Source: Massilia agri (GTDB lineage: Bacteria; Pseudomonadota; Gammaproteobacteria; Burkholderiales; Burkholderiaceae_D). Taken from it: a stretch of 64,000 nucleotides of DNA. The notes beneath the pieces were generated by a model. That model was not told the origin of the DNA and made no database searches. It saw only the letters and a program-made list of their open reading frames with translations. Numbering within the stretch: the stretch's first letter is position 1; the number at the start of each line of letters is the position of its first letter. The stretch spans positions 310,001-374,000 of the forward strand of contig NZ_JANUHA010000003.1 of assembly GCF_024753255.1 (NCBI RefSeq). The letters are read 5' to 3'. Of the stretch, positions 49,285 through 58,950 are shown in pieces. The translations under genes were made by a program, and so were the position numbers.

Positions 49285-50121
49285 CTACGCGGGTTTGGCT
49301 GGGGATGACAACCGCAGGCGCTCGCGATAGGCGGCCGGCGGCGCCCCGAATGTGCGCTTGAACAAAGCGATGAAGGTGCTTGGCGTCGAATAGCCCAGTT
49401 CCAGCGCGATCCGGGTCACCGGCACCCCGTCGGCCAGCAGCGCGAGCGCATGCAGCAGGCGTGCGCGCTGGCGCCAGGCGCTGAAGGTGAAGCCGGTCTC
49501 GGTGACGAAGCGGCGGCTCAGCGAGCGCGCGCTGATCGCGGCCCAGGCGGCCCATGCTTCCAGGCTGCGCTTGTCGGATGGGTCATCGAGGATGGCCCGC
49601 GCGATGCGCAGCAGGCGAGCGTCGCGCGGCAGCGGCAGGCCGAGGGGATCGACCGGCAGCGTGCGGATCTCGTCCAGGATCACGCCGGCGATGCGCTCGC
49701 CGCGTTCGTCCAGCCCGCCCGCGGGCCAGGCCGCCGCGCGCAGCACGGCCTCGCGCAGCAGTCCGGACACGCGCAGGCTGCCCGGCGTGGGCGGCAGCGT
49801 GGCGCAGGCATCGAAGGCGACGTAGACCGCGAAACCGGAAAACGGTCCGTGCGAGCGGGCGCCGTGCACATGGTAGGGCGGCACCCAGACCGCGTGGGTA
49901 TCCGGCACGGCCCAGACCCCGGCTTCCAGCGTCACCGTCAGCAGGCCGCGCAGCGAGCCGAACAGCTGGCCGCGGCGATGGCGGTGCGGTTCCGAGCCGT
50001 GTTCTTCCTCGTCGCTGCCGGCCAGGACGATCACCGGCGGCGCGTCGGATTCGGTGACGAAATGGCGATCGACGGAAAAACCGTGCATGGAATGGCGGTA
50101 AATCGATATAAGTTGGCTCAT
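49285..50121 (-). CDS. AraC family transcriptional regulator
   Basis: A 278-residue regulator with an N-terminal cupin-like ligand domain (H-R-H-R-R-G-Q near 46 and V-P-P-Y-H-V-H-G near 80) and C-terminal double helix-turn-helix (A-A-I-S-A-R-S-L-S-R-R-F near 195 and R-I-A-L-E-L-G-Y-S-T-P-S-T-F near 235). It is divergent from the PPOX gene 59 bases away and probably controls it. Located 12 bases from tRNA-Gly. Confidence 0.92.
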   Translation of the reverse strand: MSQLISIYRHSMHGFSVDRHFVTESDAPPVIVLAGSDEEEHGSEPHRHRRGQLFGSLRGLLTVTLEAGVWAVPDTHAVWVPPYHVHGARSHGPFSGFAVYVAFDACATLPPTPGSLRVSGLLREAVLRAAAWPAGGLDERGERIAGVILDEIRTLPVDPLGLPLPRDARLLRIARAILDDPSDKRSLEAWAAWAAISARSLSRRFVTETGFTFSAWRQRARLLHALALLADGVPVTRIALELGYSTPSTFIALFKRTFGAPPAAYRERLRLSSPAKPA

Positions 50122-50180
50122 CTATTGTACAGCCGCCAGCTCGGCCTGCCCTAGACTGGATCCTCCTTCTGGAGACCACC

Positions 50181-50813
50181 ATGACCGACAAGGACTTCCC
50201 CCATCTCGACGCCCTCTACGACGCCCCTGCCGAGCGCATCCAGAAAAGCGTGCTCGACCGGCTGATCGATTTCCACCGCGACTACCTGCGCACCGCCACC
50301 TTCTTCTGCCTGGCCACCGGCAGCGCCCACGGGCTCGATGCCTCGCCGCGCGGCGGGCCACCCGGCTTCGTCCACGTGCTCGACGATCACCATGTCGCCT
50401 TCGCCGACTGGCCCGGCAACAACCGCATCGAATCGATGCGCAACCTGCAGCAGGATGAGCGCATCGGCATGCTGTTCCTCTTCCCCGGCCTGGAAATCTT
50501 CATGCGCATCAACGGGCGCGGCCGGGTGCGCACCACGCCGGAACTGCTCGATCAGCTGGCGGAGAACGGCAAGCGGCCCAAGACGGCCATCGTGGTGGCA
50601 ATCGACGAAGTGCTGTTCCATTGCGGCAAAGCCATCAACCGCGCCGGCTTGTGGAAAGCGGAATCGCACATCGATCGCACCAGCCTGCCGACGCCGGGCC
50701 AGATGGTCGTCGCCATGAACGCCGCGGCCAGGGGCCAGCCGGCAGACCGCAATGAAGCGGCACAGCTCGATGCGCATTACGACCATGCGGTGCGCCACGA
50801 TCTCTACGGTTAG
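50181..50813 (+). CDS. pyridoxamine 5'-phosphate oxidase family protein (FMN-binding)
   Basis: A 210-residue FMN-binding split-barrel protein of the MSMEG_1061-like PPOX group. F-F-C-L-A-T-G near 42, S-P-R-G-G-P-P-G-F near 56 and P-G-N-N-R near 76 form the flavin pocket; W-K-A-E-S-H near 164 ends the domain. The biological substrate is unknown. CTTCTGGAG precedes the ATG. Divergent from the AraC gene. Confidence 0.9.
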   Translation: MTDKDFPHLDALYDAPAERIQKSVLDRLIDFHRDYLRTATFFCLATGSAHGLDASPRGGPPGFVHVLDDHHVAFADWPGNNRIESMRNLQQDERIGMLFLFPGLEIFMRINGRGRVRTTPELLDQLAENGKRPKTAIVVAIDEVLFHCGKAINRAGLWKAESHIDRTSLPTPGQMVVAMNAAARGQPADRNEAAQLDAHYDHAVRHDLYG

Positions 50814-50894
50814 GAATCAGCCGGCCCTCTGCTATGATCGGCAGCGTTGGCGGGCCTTCCGCCTGCCCATGTGCCCAGCAACGACGAGGAAGCG

Positions 50895-51923
50895 GTGAGC
50901 AAGAAACTGATCGACCAGCATGTCTACGACCTGATCCAGAGCGCCTACACGGCCAACGTCCTGTACGCCCTCACCAAAGCCCGCGTCTTCGACCAGCTGC
51001 TGGTGAAGCCCGCCAGCGCCGATGCGCTTGCGGCGGACCTCGGGCTGGACGCGCAGGCCCTGCAAGCCCTGCTGCAGTTCGCCCATGCGATCCAGCTGCT
51101 CAAGCGCGACGGCGAGGTCTATTCGGTCGCGCGGCGCGCCTTCCCGCTGGCCGAGAAGGGCAAGTCCTGGCTGCGCTCCTACCTGCTGCTCTGGGGCGAG
51201 CAGCTCAACCCCGCATTCGCAAAGCTGCCCGAGCACCTGGCCACCGGCGCCAACGCCTTCGAACTCGCCCACGGCAAGCGCATCTGGGACTGGTATGCGA
51301 GCGACCCAGGCCAGAACGAACTCTTCGTCGAGTACATGGCCGGCGTGACCAACCAGGCCCATTTGCCGGTCGTGATCGAGGAACTCGCGCTGCACGGCGC
51401 CAGCCGCGTGCTGGCTGTCGGCGGCGGCACCGGCAGCCTGGCCTGCGGCCTGGTCGAACGGCATGCGCACGTGCGGGCCGACGTCTACGACCAGCCCTCG
51501 AACAGCCGCAACGCGGCCCAGAAGATCGCCGCGCGCGGCCTGTCCGAACGCTGCGCCTTCATCGGCGGGAACATCTTCGCCAGCGTGCCGGCGGGCTATG
51601 AGCTGTACACGATCAAGCACGTGCTGCACGACTGGGACGACGCCAACGCCGCCGCCATCCTGCGCTGCATCGCGCGCGCCATGGAACCGGGCGCGCGGCT
51701 CACGATCGTCGAAGGCCTGCTCGACCGGCCCTTCGAGGGCGTGGAGCCGGAACCGGGCTACCTCCACGCGCGCAATATCGAACAGCGCCTGTGGACGCCG
51801 GGGCGGGTGCGCACCCTGCCGGAATTCGAGGCCCTGTCGGCGCAGGCCGGCCTGCGCATCGAGCAGGTCACGCACTCGCGCATCTTCGACATCTCCTATA
51901 TCCGCTGCGCCCCCAAGGATTGA
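50895..51923 (+). CDS. SAM-dependent O-methyltransferase (acetylserotonin/hydroxyindole O-methyltransferase-like)
   Basis: A 342-residue methyltransferase with an N-terminal dimerisation winged helix (about 1-85) and a SAM domain holding V-L-A-V-G-G-G-T-G-S-L near 174 and the catalytic-region H-V-L-H-D-W-D-D near 242. GTG 50895 has GAGGA four bases upstream and is preferred over TTG 50847. It is 81 bases after the PPOX gene and may share its transcript. Substrate is not predictable; such genes are often in secondary metabolism. Confidence 0.85.
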   Translation: MSKKLIDQHVYDLIQSAYTANVLYALTKARVFDQLLVKPASADALAADLGLDAQALQALLQFAHAIQLLKRDGEVYSVARRAFPLAEKGKSWLRSYLLLWGEQLNPAFAKLPEHLATGANAFELAHGKRIWDWYASDPGQNELFVEYMAGVTNQAHLPVVIEELALHGASRVLAVGGGTGSLACGLVERHAHVRADVYDQPSNSRNAAQKIAARGLSERCAFIGGNIFASVPAGYELYTIKHVLHDWDDANAAAILRCIARAMEPGARLTIVEGLLDRPFEGVEPEPGYLHARNIEQRLWTPGRVRTLPEFEALSAQAGLRIEQVTHSRIFDISYIRCAPKD

Positions 51924-51924
51924 C

Positions 51925-52944
51925 TCATTCCGGCTGCTCGACGGTATAGCCTTTCGCCGCCAGCGCGGCCACCAGGCCTTTTGGGTCGAGCAAGTCCCTG
52001 ATCGACAGGAGCGCGAAGGTCGATTCGTTCTTCTCCAGTGCGGCTTGCGCATTCGCGAGCCAGAGCGCGCGCATGCGCGGCTCCGCTTCCTTGAAGGCGG
52101 GATGGTCGCGCAGCGCCGCGTTGTTGCGCATGACGTTGGCGCAGCTTTCCTGGTGGTCGACGAAGTCGAGTTTGCGGATGCCGGCGATATCGCCCCTGGC
52201 CCAGGCGTTGGCGCGCACACGCATGGCGTCGATGTCGGTCTCCAGGCGCGTCAGGGTATCGGTGAAGCAGGCCAGGTCTTCAAGTGGCGCCTTCTTGAGT
52301 TCCTTGAGGACGGCGCGCGGATTGTCGATCTTGACCTCGATGGTGGAGCGGGTCACCTTGACCTTCCTGTCGTTCACCATCGTCTCGATCTGCTTGCGCA
52401 CTTCGGTGCTGGAAGTCAGGCCGGCCTGGTACAGCGCGGCGCCGTAGAGTTCATAGGCCACGATGAGGGGGCGGTCACGTTCCTTGTTCTTGGGCAGGTA
52501 CTTTGCCTTGAGCGGCAGCCAGCGCGCGTAGACCTCCGGCGGCAGGACGTCGCGCAGGGTGGCGTCGTTCGGATTCTTGTTGATGCCGATGAGCTGGGGC
52601 AGTGCCAGGGCAGTCGCGAAGATGGGCAGGTCGAGCTTGGAGCCCGGCGGCGCCAGGTATTCCTGCGAACGCTTGATGACGGCGTCGACCTCGTGCGAGC
52701 GCCAGTCCATCTTGATCGGCAGCGGGGAGTAGGTGCCGAAGATCCACAGCACGTGGTCGCCTTTCGACACCTTCCACATGCCGGGGCCGGGCTTCTGGCC
52801 GACCACCAGGATCTGTTCCGGCGCCGGCGGGGCATCGGTGTCGGTGGCCGCCGCCGCAGCCGCAGGTTCGGGTTCCGACTGGGCCCGGATCGGTGCGGAC
52901 CAGAAGACCAGGCACAGTGCGGTGAACAGTACGCGTTTCAGCAT
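51925..52944 (-). CDS. TraB/GumN family protein
   Basis: A 339-residue protein with a signal peptide (1-21, cleavage near I-R-A-Q). The domain starts at M-W-K-V-S-K-G-D-H-V-L-W-I-F-G-T-Y-S-P-L-P near 56, where the usual family G-T-x-H His is Ser (G-T-Y-S). The helical body with R-D-R-P-L-I-V-A-Y-E-L and the late D-P-K-G-L-V-A-A-L fit TraB/GumN proteins, a group of erythromycin-esterase-like predicted proteases. The lost His makes activity doubtful. Confidence 0.8.
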   Translation of the reverse strand: MLKRVLFTALCLVFWSAPIRAQSEPEPAAAAAATDTDAPPAPEQILVVGQKPGPGMWKVSKGDHVLWIFGTYSPLPIKMDWRSHEVDAVIKRSQEYLAPPGSKLDLPIFATALALPQLIGINKNPNDATLRDVLPPEVYARWLPLKAKYLPKNKERDRPLIVAYELYGAALYQAGLTSSTEVRKQIETMVNDRKVKVTRSTIEVKIDNPRAVLKELKKAPLEDLACFTDTLTRLETDIDAMRVRANAWARGDIAGIRKLDFVDHQESCANVMRNNAALRDHPAFKEAEPRMRALWLANAQAALEKNESTFALLSIRDLLDPKGLVAALAAKGYTVEQPE

Positions 52945-53070
52945 CGGACATCCTTGTTGTTGGTAGTCCGCGAAGCGTAGTGCGGCAAGATGAGCCGATG
53001 CTTAAACGCCTTGCCGCGGCCGCGATTCCATGCGCGGCGCATGAACGCCGGATATGCGGCCGCCCTGCCC

Positions 53071-55113
53071 TTACGCCGCCTGCAGGGACAGCCTTGCCGG
53101 CGCCGCGGCAAGCTTGGCCGGACGCGCGGCCGGCCGGGATTCGCCTGCCGCCTCCAGCCTGAATTCGCCCACCAGGGCGACCAGCGTGGCGGCCTGCTCC
53201 TGCAGGCTTTCCGCCGCGGCGGCCGCTTCCTCGACCAGGGCCGCGTTCTGCTGGGTCACGCCATCCATCTGCACGATGGCCTGGTTGACCTGGCCGATGC
53301 CGGCGCTCTGCTCGGTGCTGGCCGCGCTGATCTCGGCGACGATGTCGCTGACGCGGCGCACGCTGGACACCACCTCGTGCATGGTCTTGCCGGCTTCCTC
53401 GACCAGCATGGTTCCCATGCTCACCTTGTCGACCGAGTCGCCGATCAGGGTCTTGATCTCCCTGGCAGCGGCGGCGCTGCGCTGCGCCAGGTTGCGCACC
53501 TCGGTCGCCACCACGGCGAAGCCGCGGCCCTGTTCGCCGGCGCGCGCCGCCTCGACGGCGGCATTGAGCGCCAGGATATTGGTCTGGAAGGCGATGCTGT
53601 CGATGACGCCGATGATGTCCACCACCTTCTTCGATGCGTCGCTGATCGAGGCCATGGTGTCGACCACCTGGGCCACCACCTCGCCGCCGCGCGCCGCGAT
53701 GTCGCTGGCGGAGCCGGCCAGCTGGTTGGCCTGGCGCGCGTTGTCCGCGTTCTGCTTCACGGTGCTGTTCAGTTCTTCCATCGACGCCGCGGTTTCCTCG
53801 AGCGCGCTGGCCTGCTGTTCGGTGCGCACCGACAGGTCGGCGTTCCCCTGGCGGATCTCGTTCGATGCCACCGCCACCGCGTCGGAGCTGTTGCGAACGC
53901 GCGCCAGCACGTCCTGGATCTTGGCCACGAAAACGTTGAAGCCGCGGGCGATTTCCGCCAGCTCGTCGTTGCCGCGCACTTCCAGGCGCGCGCTCAGGTC
54001 GGCGTTGCCGCCCGAGAGCTCGGTCATCGCGTGACCCAGCACGCGCAACGGACGGGTCAGGCGGCGCTGCACCGTCACCATCACGAACACGGCGACCACG
54101 GCGCACAGCACCGAGACGAGGGCCGCGTAGCCGGCCAGTTCGCGCGCCGGCGCGGTCGCCACGCTGTGCGGGAAAGTAAGCGAGACTGCCCATGGCGCGA
54201 TGTCGCGCGAGATGCGCAACGGATACAGCACGTGCACCAGGCCCTTGGCATCGAGGTATTCGTAGGACTTGCCCTGGGCGACCGCCGCCAGCGCTTCGGC
54301 CGGCAGGTCGTCGGCCTTCTTGCCGTTGCGGGCGTGGTCCCGGTTGCTGGCGTACATGCCGCGGTTCGAGATCAGGGTCAGCGTGCCCTGGTCCATGATC
54401 TTCATCTCGGCCAGCATCGCGCCGAGCTTGGTGAGCTGGAAGTCGCCGGTGACCGCGCCCACGAACTGGCCGTTCACGCGGATCGGCGCCGCAAGCGAGG
54501 CGATCAGCACGTCCTTGCCGGCGATCGGGTACAGATAAGGCTCGGTGAAGTGCGAGCGGCCGCTGGCCTTCGGCACGTCGTACCAGTCGTTGCCGCCAGG
54601 CGTCGTGGTGAAGACGATGGGCTCGACGTTCACCTTGCCGTCCGGCGTACGCGACCAGTAGGGCATGTAGCGGCCGCTGGCATCGTACAGCGGCGCCTGG
54701 CCGGCGAACTCGGCGTCACGGCCATCCAGCGCATCCGGCTCGTAGGCAGCCGAGCTGCCGATGAAGTCTTCCGAGCCGACCAGGTTTGCGCGCACGAGTG
54801 CGCCCACCTGCTCGCGCGTCAGCGCCTGGCCGCCTGCCTGGGTCGCACCCAGCGTCGTGGCGACACTTTCCAGCGTGGCCAGGTTGGCCGCAATGCGGCT
54901 CTTGAGCAGCGCCGATGCTTCCAGTGTGAGGGCACGCGCCTCGCGCATCGCCGCCTCCTCGGCGCTCGCGCTGTTCTTGACCGCGATGAAGGCGGAGGTC
55001 ACGCCCATGCTTGCCACTACCAGCATGGTCGCGGTGATGCAGATCTTGGCGGTCAGGGACAGCGAATTGAGGGAAAAGGAGGCGCGGCGCGTACTGCTGG
55101 TTTGCTTGTTCAT
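53071..55113 (-). CDS. methyl-accepting chemotaxis protein
   Basis: A 680-residue chemoreceptor. It has a transmembrane helix near 22-44, a large periplasmic dCache-like sensor (about 50-310, with the W-Y-D-V-P segment), a second helix near 310-335, a HAMP domain near 340-390, and the signalling domain with the conserved hairpin [11 protein letters not shown] near 500 and the A-V-E-A-A-R-A-G block just after it. No C-terminal CheR-binding pentapeptide is visible. The porin-like gene lies directly upstream, 17 bases away. Confidence 0.94.
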   Translation of the reverse strand: MNKQTSSTRRASFSLNSLSLTAKICITATMLVVASMGVTSAFIAVKNSASAEEAAMREARALTLEASALLKSRIAANLATLESVATTLGATQAGGQALTREQVGALVRANLVGSEDFIGSSAAYEPDALDGRDAEFAGQAPLYDASGRYMPYWSRTPDGKVNVEPIVFTTTPGGNDWYDVPKASGRSHFTEPYLYPIAGKDVLIASLAAPIRVNGQFVGAVTGDFQLTKLGAMLAEMKIMDQGTLTLISNRGMYASNRDHARNGKKADDLPAEALAAVAQGKSYEYLDAKGLVHVLYPLRISRDIAPWAVSLTFPHSVATAPARELAGYAALVSVLCAVVAVFVMVTVQRRLTRPLRVLGHAMTELSGGNADLSARLEVRGNDELAEIARGFNVFVAKIQDVLARVRNSSDAVAVASNEIRQGNADLSVRTEQQASALEETAASMEELNSTVKQNADNARQANQLAGSASDIAARGGEVVAQVVDTMASISDASKKVVDIIGVIDSIAFQTNILALNAAVEAARAGEQGRGFAVVATEVRNLAQRSAAAAREIKTLIGDSVDKVSMGTMLVEEAGKTMHEVVSSVRRVSDIVAEISAASTEQSAGIGQVNQAIVQMDGVTQQNAALVEEAAAAAESLQEQAATLVALVGEFRLEAAGESRPAARPAKLAAAPARLSLQAA

Positions 55114-55130
55114 GGTCGTGTCTCTCGTTC

Positions 55131-55925
55131 TCAGAAGGTGCGGGTGAGGTTGACGGTGAAGGTGCCCTCGGCGGGGTTCGAATAGGCGATGGCGCCGTTT
55201 GCGCGCGCCACGCCCGTGGTGTAGCGGTCGTAGGCGTCGGTGGCGCCCCAGGCGCGGGTATAGGCGGCGGCGACGCTCCAGCCTGCGTCGAAGGTCCTGG
55301 TCACGCCCGCCTTCGCGTCGCGCCAGTCCCACACCTCGTTGCCGGCGCCGGCAACGCGGCCGTCGCCCAGGTGCAGGTTGAGCGTCCAGCCGCCGCCCAG
55401 ATCGTGGTTGGCGCCAATGTCCAGGTAGCCGGTGCCGCGCGCATTCACGATGCCGAAGAAGTCGCGCGACACGGTGCGGTAGTACTTCGCGTACAGGGAC
55501 TTGTAGCTGAGGCCGGGCGCCAGTTCGGTGTAGTCGAATGTCGTGCCGGTGGATGAGATGCGGGCGCCCGGATAGCGGTAGTGCACCGCCGTCAGGCTGT
55601 AGCCGAGCGGCCCGAGCGTGCCGGCATAGCCGCCGTACAGGTCCCATTCGACGCGGCCGCCCTCGATGAAGCGGTCGCTGACGGTCGACATCCAGGTGCC
55701 GGCCGACCAGCCGCTCGCGTGGACGACGTCGACGCCGGCCTGCAGCGCGGGGCGGCCCCAGGTCTGGCGCATGCCGCGCGACACGTATTGCGAGGCCAGG
55801 GTGACCGTGGCGCTGGCCGTCAGCGACGGCGCGGCGGTGGAGGTGGTGGCGTCGCCGGCTTGGGCGGCGCACATGGCCGGCGCCAGCAGAAAGGCCGGCA
55901 GGAGCCGGGAAAACAGGGAAGTCAT
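55131..55925 (-). CDS. TorF family putative outer-membrane porin
   Basis: A 264-residue beta-barrel protein with a signal peptide (1-22, cleavage near A-Q-A). The mature start [14 protein letters not shown] matches the TorF/TIGR02001 group, and the last residue is Phe after alternating strands, as in outer-membrane barrels. ATG 55925 is used; the frame upstream to 55979 is less likely. The chemoreceptor gene follows 17 bases later, so both are probably one transcript. Its solute is not known. Confidence 0.85.
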   Translation of the reverse strand: MTSLFSRLLPAFLLAPAMCAAQAGDATTSTAAPSLTASATVTLASQYVSRGMRQTWGRPALQAGVDVVHASGWSAGTWMSTVSDRFIEGGRVEWDLYGGYAGTLGPLGYSLTAVHYRYPGARISSTGTTFDYTELAPGLSYKSLYAKYYRTVSRDFFGIVNARGTGYLDIGANHDLGGGWTLNLHLGDGRVAGAGNEVWDWRDAKAGVTRTFDAGWSVAAAYTRAWGATDAYDRYTTGVARANGAIAYSNPAEGTFTVNLTRTF

Positions 55926-56098
55926 GGAAGTCTCGTCAGTATCCGGCGGGGCGTCACGGCGCCTCCGCTTACTCAGCAATTAATGCCGTACGGAAATTTT
56001 ACGAGACGAATGTGAATATTCACGGAAATGTAAATATTCGATAACAGAATTTTTCATTTCCTGCGTCGCCGGCGCAACAGCCGCGCCGGCGGACGGGT

Positions 56099-57574
56099 TC
56101 AGGGCGGGCTTGGCGCGTCGGGCCGCTCGAGCAGCTCCTGCGCCAGCTTCAGGCCCTTCACCATGACGGCAAAGGCTTCGTGCTTGGACGCTTCGTCGGG
56201 GACGCGCAGGACGTAGGAAGGGTGGTAGATGGTGACCACCCAGCAGCCGTCGACGCGCACCGGCCTGCCGAGGAAGTCCTTCAGTGCGACCGTGCCCTTG
56301 CGCATGACGGACTTCAGGGCCGTCGCGCCCATCGCCACGATGACCTTCGGCTTGACGGCGGCGAGCTCCTTCTCGAGCCAGTAGTGGCAGGCCTCGATCT
56401 CGCGCTGGACCGGGGTCTTGTGCAGGCGGCGCTTGCCGCGCGGTTCCCACTTGAAGTGCTTGACCGCGTTGGTCAGGTAGATGGCCTTGCGGTCCACCTC
56501 GGCCTGGGCGAAGACCTGGTCGAGCAGTTTGCCGGCCGGGCCGACGAAGGGCTTGCCGGCCAGGTCTTCCTGGTCGCCGGGCTGCTCGCCGACGATCATG
56601 ATGGGCGCGCGTTTCGATCCTTCCCCCGGCACGGCCTGGGTGGCGTACTGCCACAGCTCGCAGCGCCGGCATTCGTCGAGTTTGGAGGGCTGCTCGCGAT
56701 CGGGTTGGGCCTTCTCCGCCGAAATCGGGATCGTCGTCGCCCCACGCTTGGCGCCGACCGCCTGGACCTGCCCGATCTTGCGTGCGCCGAGTTCGGCCTG
56801 GCTCACCAGCGAAGGCACGATGGCGCCTTCGGGGAGGTTCTTCCAGAAGCGCGCCGGGATGTGGCTCTGCATCAGCTGGGCGTTCACGCGCGCCGGGTTG
56901 AAGATGCTGCGGTAGTAAGTCAGCCAGAGCGCCTCCCCCGCATCGTCGAGGTCCGCCGCGCTCGACATCAGGGGGCCGGTGTTGTGCAGCGTGGCGCCGT
57001 CCCACAGCACGCTGGCGTCGGGCGTGGCGATCATCCAGCTCACCTTGCCCATGCGGGCAACGAAATGCTCGGCCACCTGGGGCAGGACGTCGTGGCGCGG
57101 CTCGAACCAGGCCACGAAGCGCGGCGGGCCGGCGTCGACGGGACGTTCGCGGAATCGGATGTAGGCATGCATGTCGTGCTCCTCGCGGCGCACCGCCTTC
57201 ACCATGGCGTGCAGGCGTCCGCCGTCCGGGTCGGCGGGCGACTGCACCTCATGCTCGCCCTGGGTCCAGCGCCACACCACGCGGTAGAGAAAGGCCCAGC
57301 GGTCCGGGTCCCGGAAGCAGGCGGCGCGGGCCAGCATCTCCATCAGCGAGCGTGGCAGGTGCGGCGCCGCTTTCGTTTGATTGGATGGGATGGCTGCATT
57401 ATCGGGCGGCCCGGCGACTGGCGTCGCACCCGAGAACAGGTCGTCGGCGCCCGGCCTGCTCCACGTCACCGCCTCGGGCGGCACGCCGGCGCGCAGCAGC
57501 TCGCGCGCCGCCTCGCGCCAGTCGGCGAAGTTGTTCACCTCGAGGAAGGCGGCGCCGGCTGCGTCGATGCTCAT
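56099..57574 (-). CDS. udgX: DUF4130-UdgX fusion, uracil-DNA binding protein/glycosylase
   Basis: A 491-residue fusion. Residues about 1-270 are DUF4130 (R-F-R-E-R-P-V near 140, W-F-E-P-R-H-D near 156). From about 290 a family-4-like UDG follows: iron-sulfur Cys at 302, 305, 396 and 444, G-E-Q-P-G-D at 329-334, K-R-R-L-H at 381-385 and H-P-S-Y-V-L near 451. The K-R-R-x-H loop is the mark of UdgX, whose His crosslinks to uracil-containing DNA. The stop of the radical SAM gene overlaps ATG 57574 (ATGA), so both are coupled and follow the LexA box. Confidence 0.93.
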   Translation of the reverse strand: MSIDAAGAAFLEVNNFADWREAARELLRAGVPPEAVTWSRPGADDLFSGATPVAGPPDNAAIPSNQTKAAPHLPRSLMEMLARAACFRDPDRWAFLYRVVWRWTQGEHEVQSPADPDGGRLHAMVKAVRREEHDMHAYIRFRERPVDAGPPRFVAWFEPRHDVLPQVAEHFVARMGKVSWMIATPDASVLWDGATLHNTGPLMSSAADLDDAGEALWLTYYRSIFNPARVNAQLMQSHIPARFWKNLPEGAIVPSLVSQAELGARKIGQVQAVGAKRGATTIPISAEKAQPDREQPSKLDECRRCELWQYATQAVPGEGSKRAPIMIVGEQPGDQEDLAGKPFVGPAGKLLDQVFAQAEVDRKAIYLTNAVKHFKWEPRGKRRLHKTPVQREIEACHYWLEKELAAVKPKVIVAMGATALKSVMRKGTVALKDFLGRPVRVDGCWVVTIYHPSYVLRVPDEASKHEAFAVMVKGLKLAQELLERPDAPSPP

Positions 57575-58800
57575 GCTGCCTGCAGCTCCGGCCACAGGTT
57601 CATCTGCTCGGGCGCGTCGGCCAGGTGGCGCCGCAGGATGTGGGAACTCGTGCCTCCCTCGGCCGGCTTGTAGTCGGCCGTGACGATGAAGGGGGCCAGC
57701 TTCTTCATGCTGCAGCGCAGGCGCGACAGGTCTTCCCAGCGGATGCGGCGGATGCGGCGCAGCTCGACGATGCGCCTGGCATTGCGGATGCCGATGCCGG
57801 GCACGCGCGCGATCATGGTCTCGTCGGCCCGGTTCAGGTCCAGCGGGAAGTGCTCGCGGTTAGCTAACGCCCAACCCAGCTTGGGGTCGACGTCGAGCGC
57901 CAGGTTGCCGGACGTCGGCATCAACTCGCCCGCCGTGAAGCCGTAGCCGCGCAGCAGGAAGTCGGCCTGATACAGCCGGTGCTCGCGCAGCAGCGGCGGG
58001 GGCGCCGCCGGCACGCTCTTCGGGCTCTGGGGGATGGGGCTGAAGGCCGAGTAGTAGACGCGCTTGAGTCGATAGCTGCCGTAGAGCGTCTCGGCGGTGT
58101 TCAGGATGGTGTGGTCGTCGCTGCCGTCGGCGCCGACGATCATCTGCGTGCTCTGCCCCGCCGGCGCGAAACTCGGCGCCTTCGGCTCTTCACGCTTTTC
58201 GTCCAGCTTGCGGCGGATCGAGCCCATCGCCAGCTTGATGGTGTGGACGTTCTTCTCGGGCGCCAGGCGGCTGACGCTGTCGTGGGTGGGCAGCTCGATG
58301 TTGACGGACAGGCGGTCGGCCCAGCGGCCCGCTTCCTCGATGAGCAGCGGGTCGGCGTCGGGGATGGTCTTGAGGTGGATGTAGCCGCGGAACTTGTGGA
58401 CTTCACGCAGCCGGCGCGCCACGGCCACCAGCTGCTCCATCGTGTAGTCGGCCGACTGGATGATGCCCGAGCTGAGGAACAGGCCGTCGATGTAGTTGCG
58501 CACGTAGAAGTCGTGCGTGAGCTTGACCACCTCTTCCACCGAGAAGCGGGCGCGCGGCACGTTGGACGAGCGGCGGTTGATGCAGTACTGGCAGTCGTAG
58601 ATGCAGAAATTGGTGAGCAGGATCTTCAGCAGCGACACGCAGCGGCCGTCCGGCGTGTAGCTGTGACAGATGCCCATGCCCGTGGTGGCGCCGAAGCCGT
58701 CCTTGTCTTCGGAACTACGTTTCGGCGCACCGCTGCTGGCGCAGGACGCGTCGTATTTCGCGGCGTCGGCCAGGATTTCTAGCTTGTCGGTAAGTTCCAT
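57571..58800 (-). CDS. putative DNA modification/repair radical SAM protein
   Basis: A 409-residue radical SAM protein. The cluster motif is C-x3-C-x2-C at 66, 70 and 73 (C-I-Y-D-C-Q-Y-C). A helix-hairpin-helix-like DNA-binding segment (V-P-G-I-G-I-R-N-A-R-R-I near 345) lies near the C-terminus. This family is known to occur paired with UDG/DUF4130 proteins. Its ATG is 14 bases from a LexA box, and its stop overlaps the start of udgX. Substrate and reaction are unknown. Confidence 0.94.
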   Translation of the reverse strand: MELTDKLEILADAAKYDASCASSGAPKRSSEDKDGFGATTGMGICHSYTPDGRCVSLLKILLTNFCIYDCQYCINRRSSNVPRARFSVEEVVKLTHDFYVRNYIDGLFLSSGIIQSADYTMEQLVAVARRLREVHKFRGYIHLKTIPDADPLLIEEAGRWADRLSVNIELPTHDSVSRLAPEKNVHTIKLAMGSIRRKLDEKREEPKAPSFAPAGQSTQMIVGADGSDDHTILNTAETLYGSYRLKRVYYSAFSPIPQSPKSVPAAPPPLLREHRLYQADFLLRGYGFTAGELMPTSGNLALDVDPKLGWALANREHFPLDLNRADETMIARVPGIGIRNARRIVELRRIRRIRWEDLSRLRCSMKKLAPFIVTADYKPAEGGTSSHILRRHLADAPEQMNLWPELQAA

Positions 58801-58813
58801 CGCACGAGGTGAA

Positions 58814-58833
58814 CTGTATGGGCATACAGTATA
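58814..58833 (-). promoter_or_regulatory. LexA box (SOS) upstream of the radical SAM-udgX operon
   Basis: CTGT-ATGGGCAT-ACAG at 58814-58829 matches the LexA consensus, with A before and TA after as in strong boxes. On the minus strand TATACT (58833-58828) forms a -10 fused to the box, the same arrangement as at nadK-recN. No good -35 was seen. The ATG is 14 bases away. Confidence 0.85.
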
Positions 58834-58900
58834 CTATCGCGCGTGTATGCACAGGTGAGCGGGGTCAACTGTGCGCGGTTCAATGGCGGGGCAGGAGCGA

Positions 58901-58930
58901 AAAAAGCCCGGTCATCGGACCGGGCTTTTC
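58901..58930 (-). terminator. rho-independent terminator after the M16 peptidase
   Basis: AAAAGCCCGGTC pairs with GACCGGGCTTTT (12 bp, 4-base loop) and is flanked by A and T runs, so it could act both ways. It isolates the radical SAM promoter from the M16 transcript. Confidence 0.92.
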
Positions 58931-58950
58931 ATTACAACAAGCTCAGCAGA

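Noticed and set aside
50847..50894. TTG start for the methyltransferase gene
   Set aside because: GTG at 50895 has GAGGA at good spacing, and the extra 16 residues look unlike the family.
58836..58856. A possible second LexA box (CTGT followed by GCATACAC) next to the radical SAM operator
   Set aside because: No ACAG follows at the required 8-base spacing, so it does not fit the consensus.
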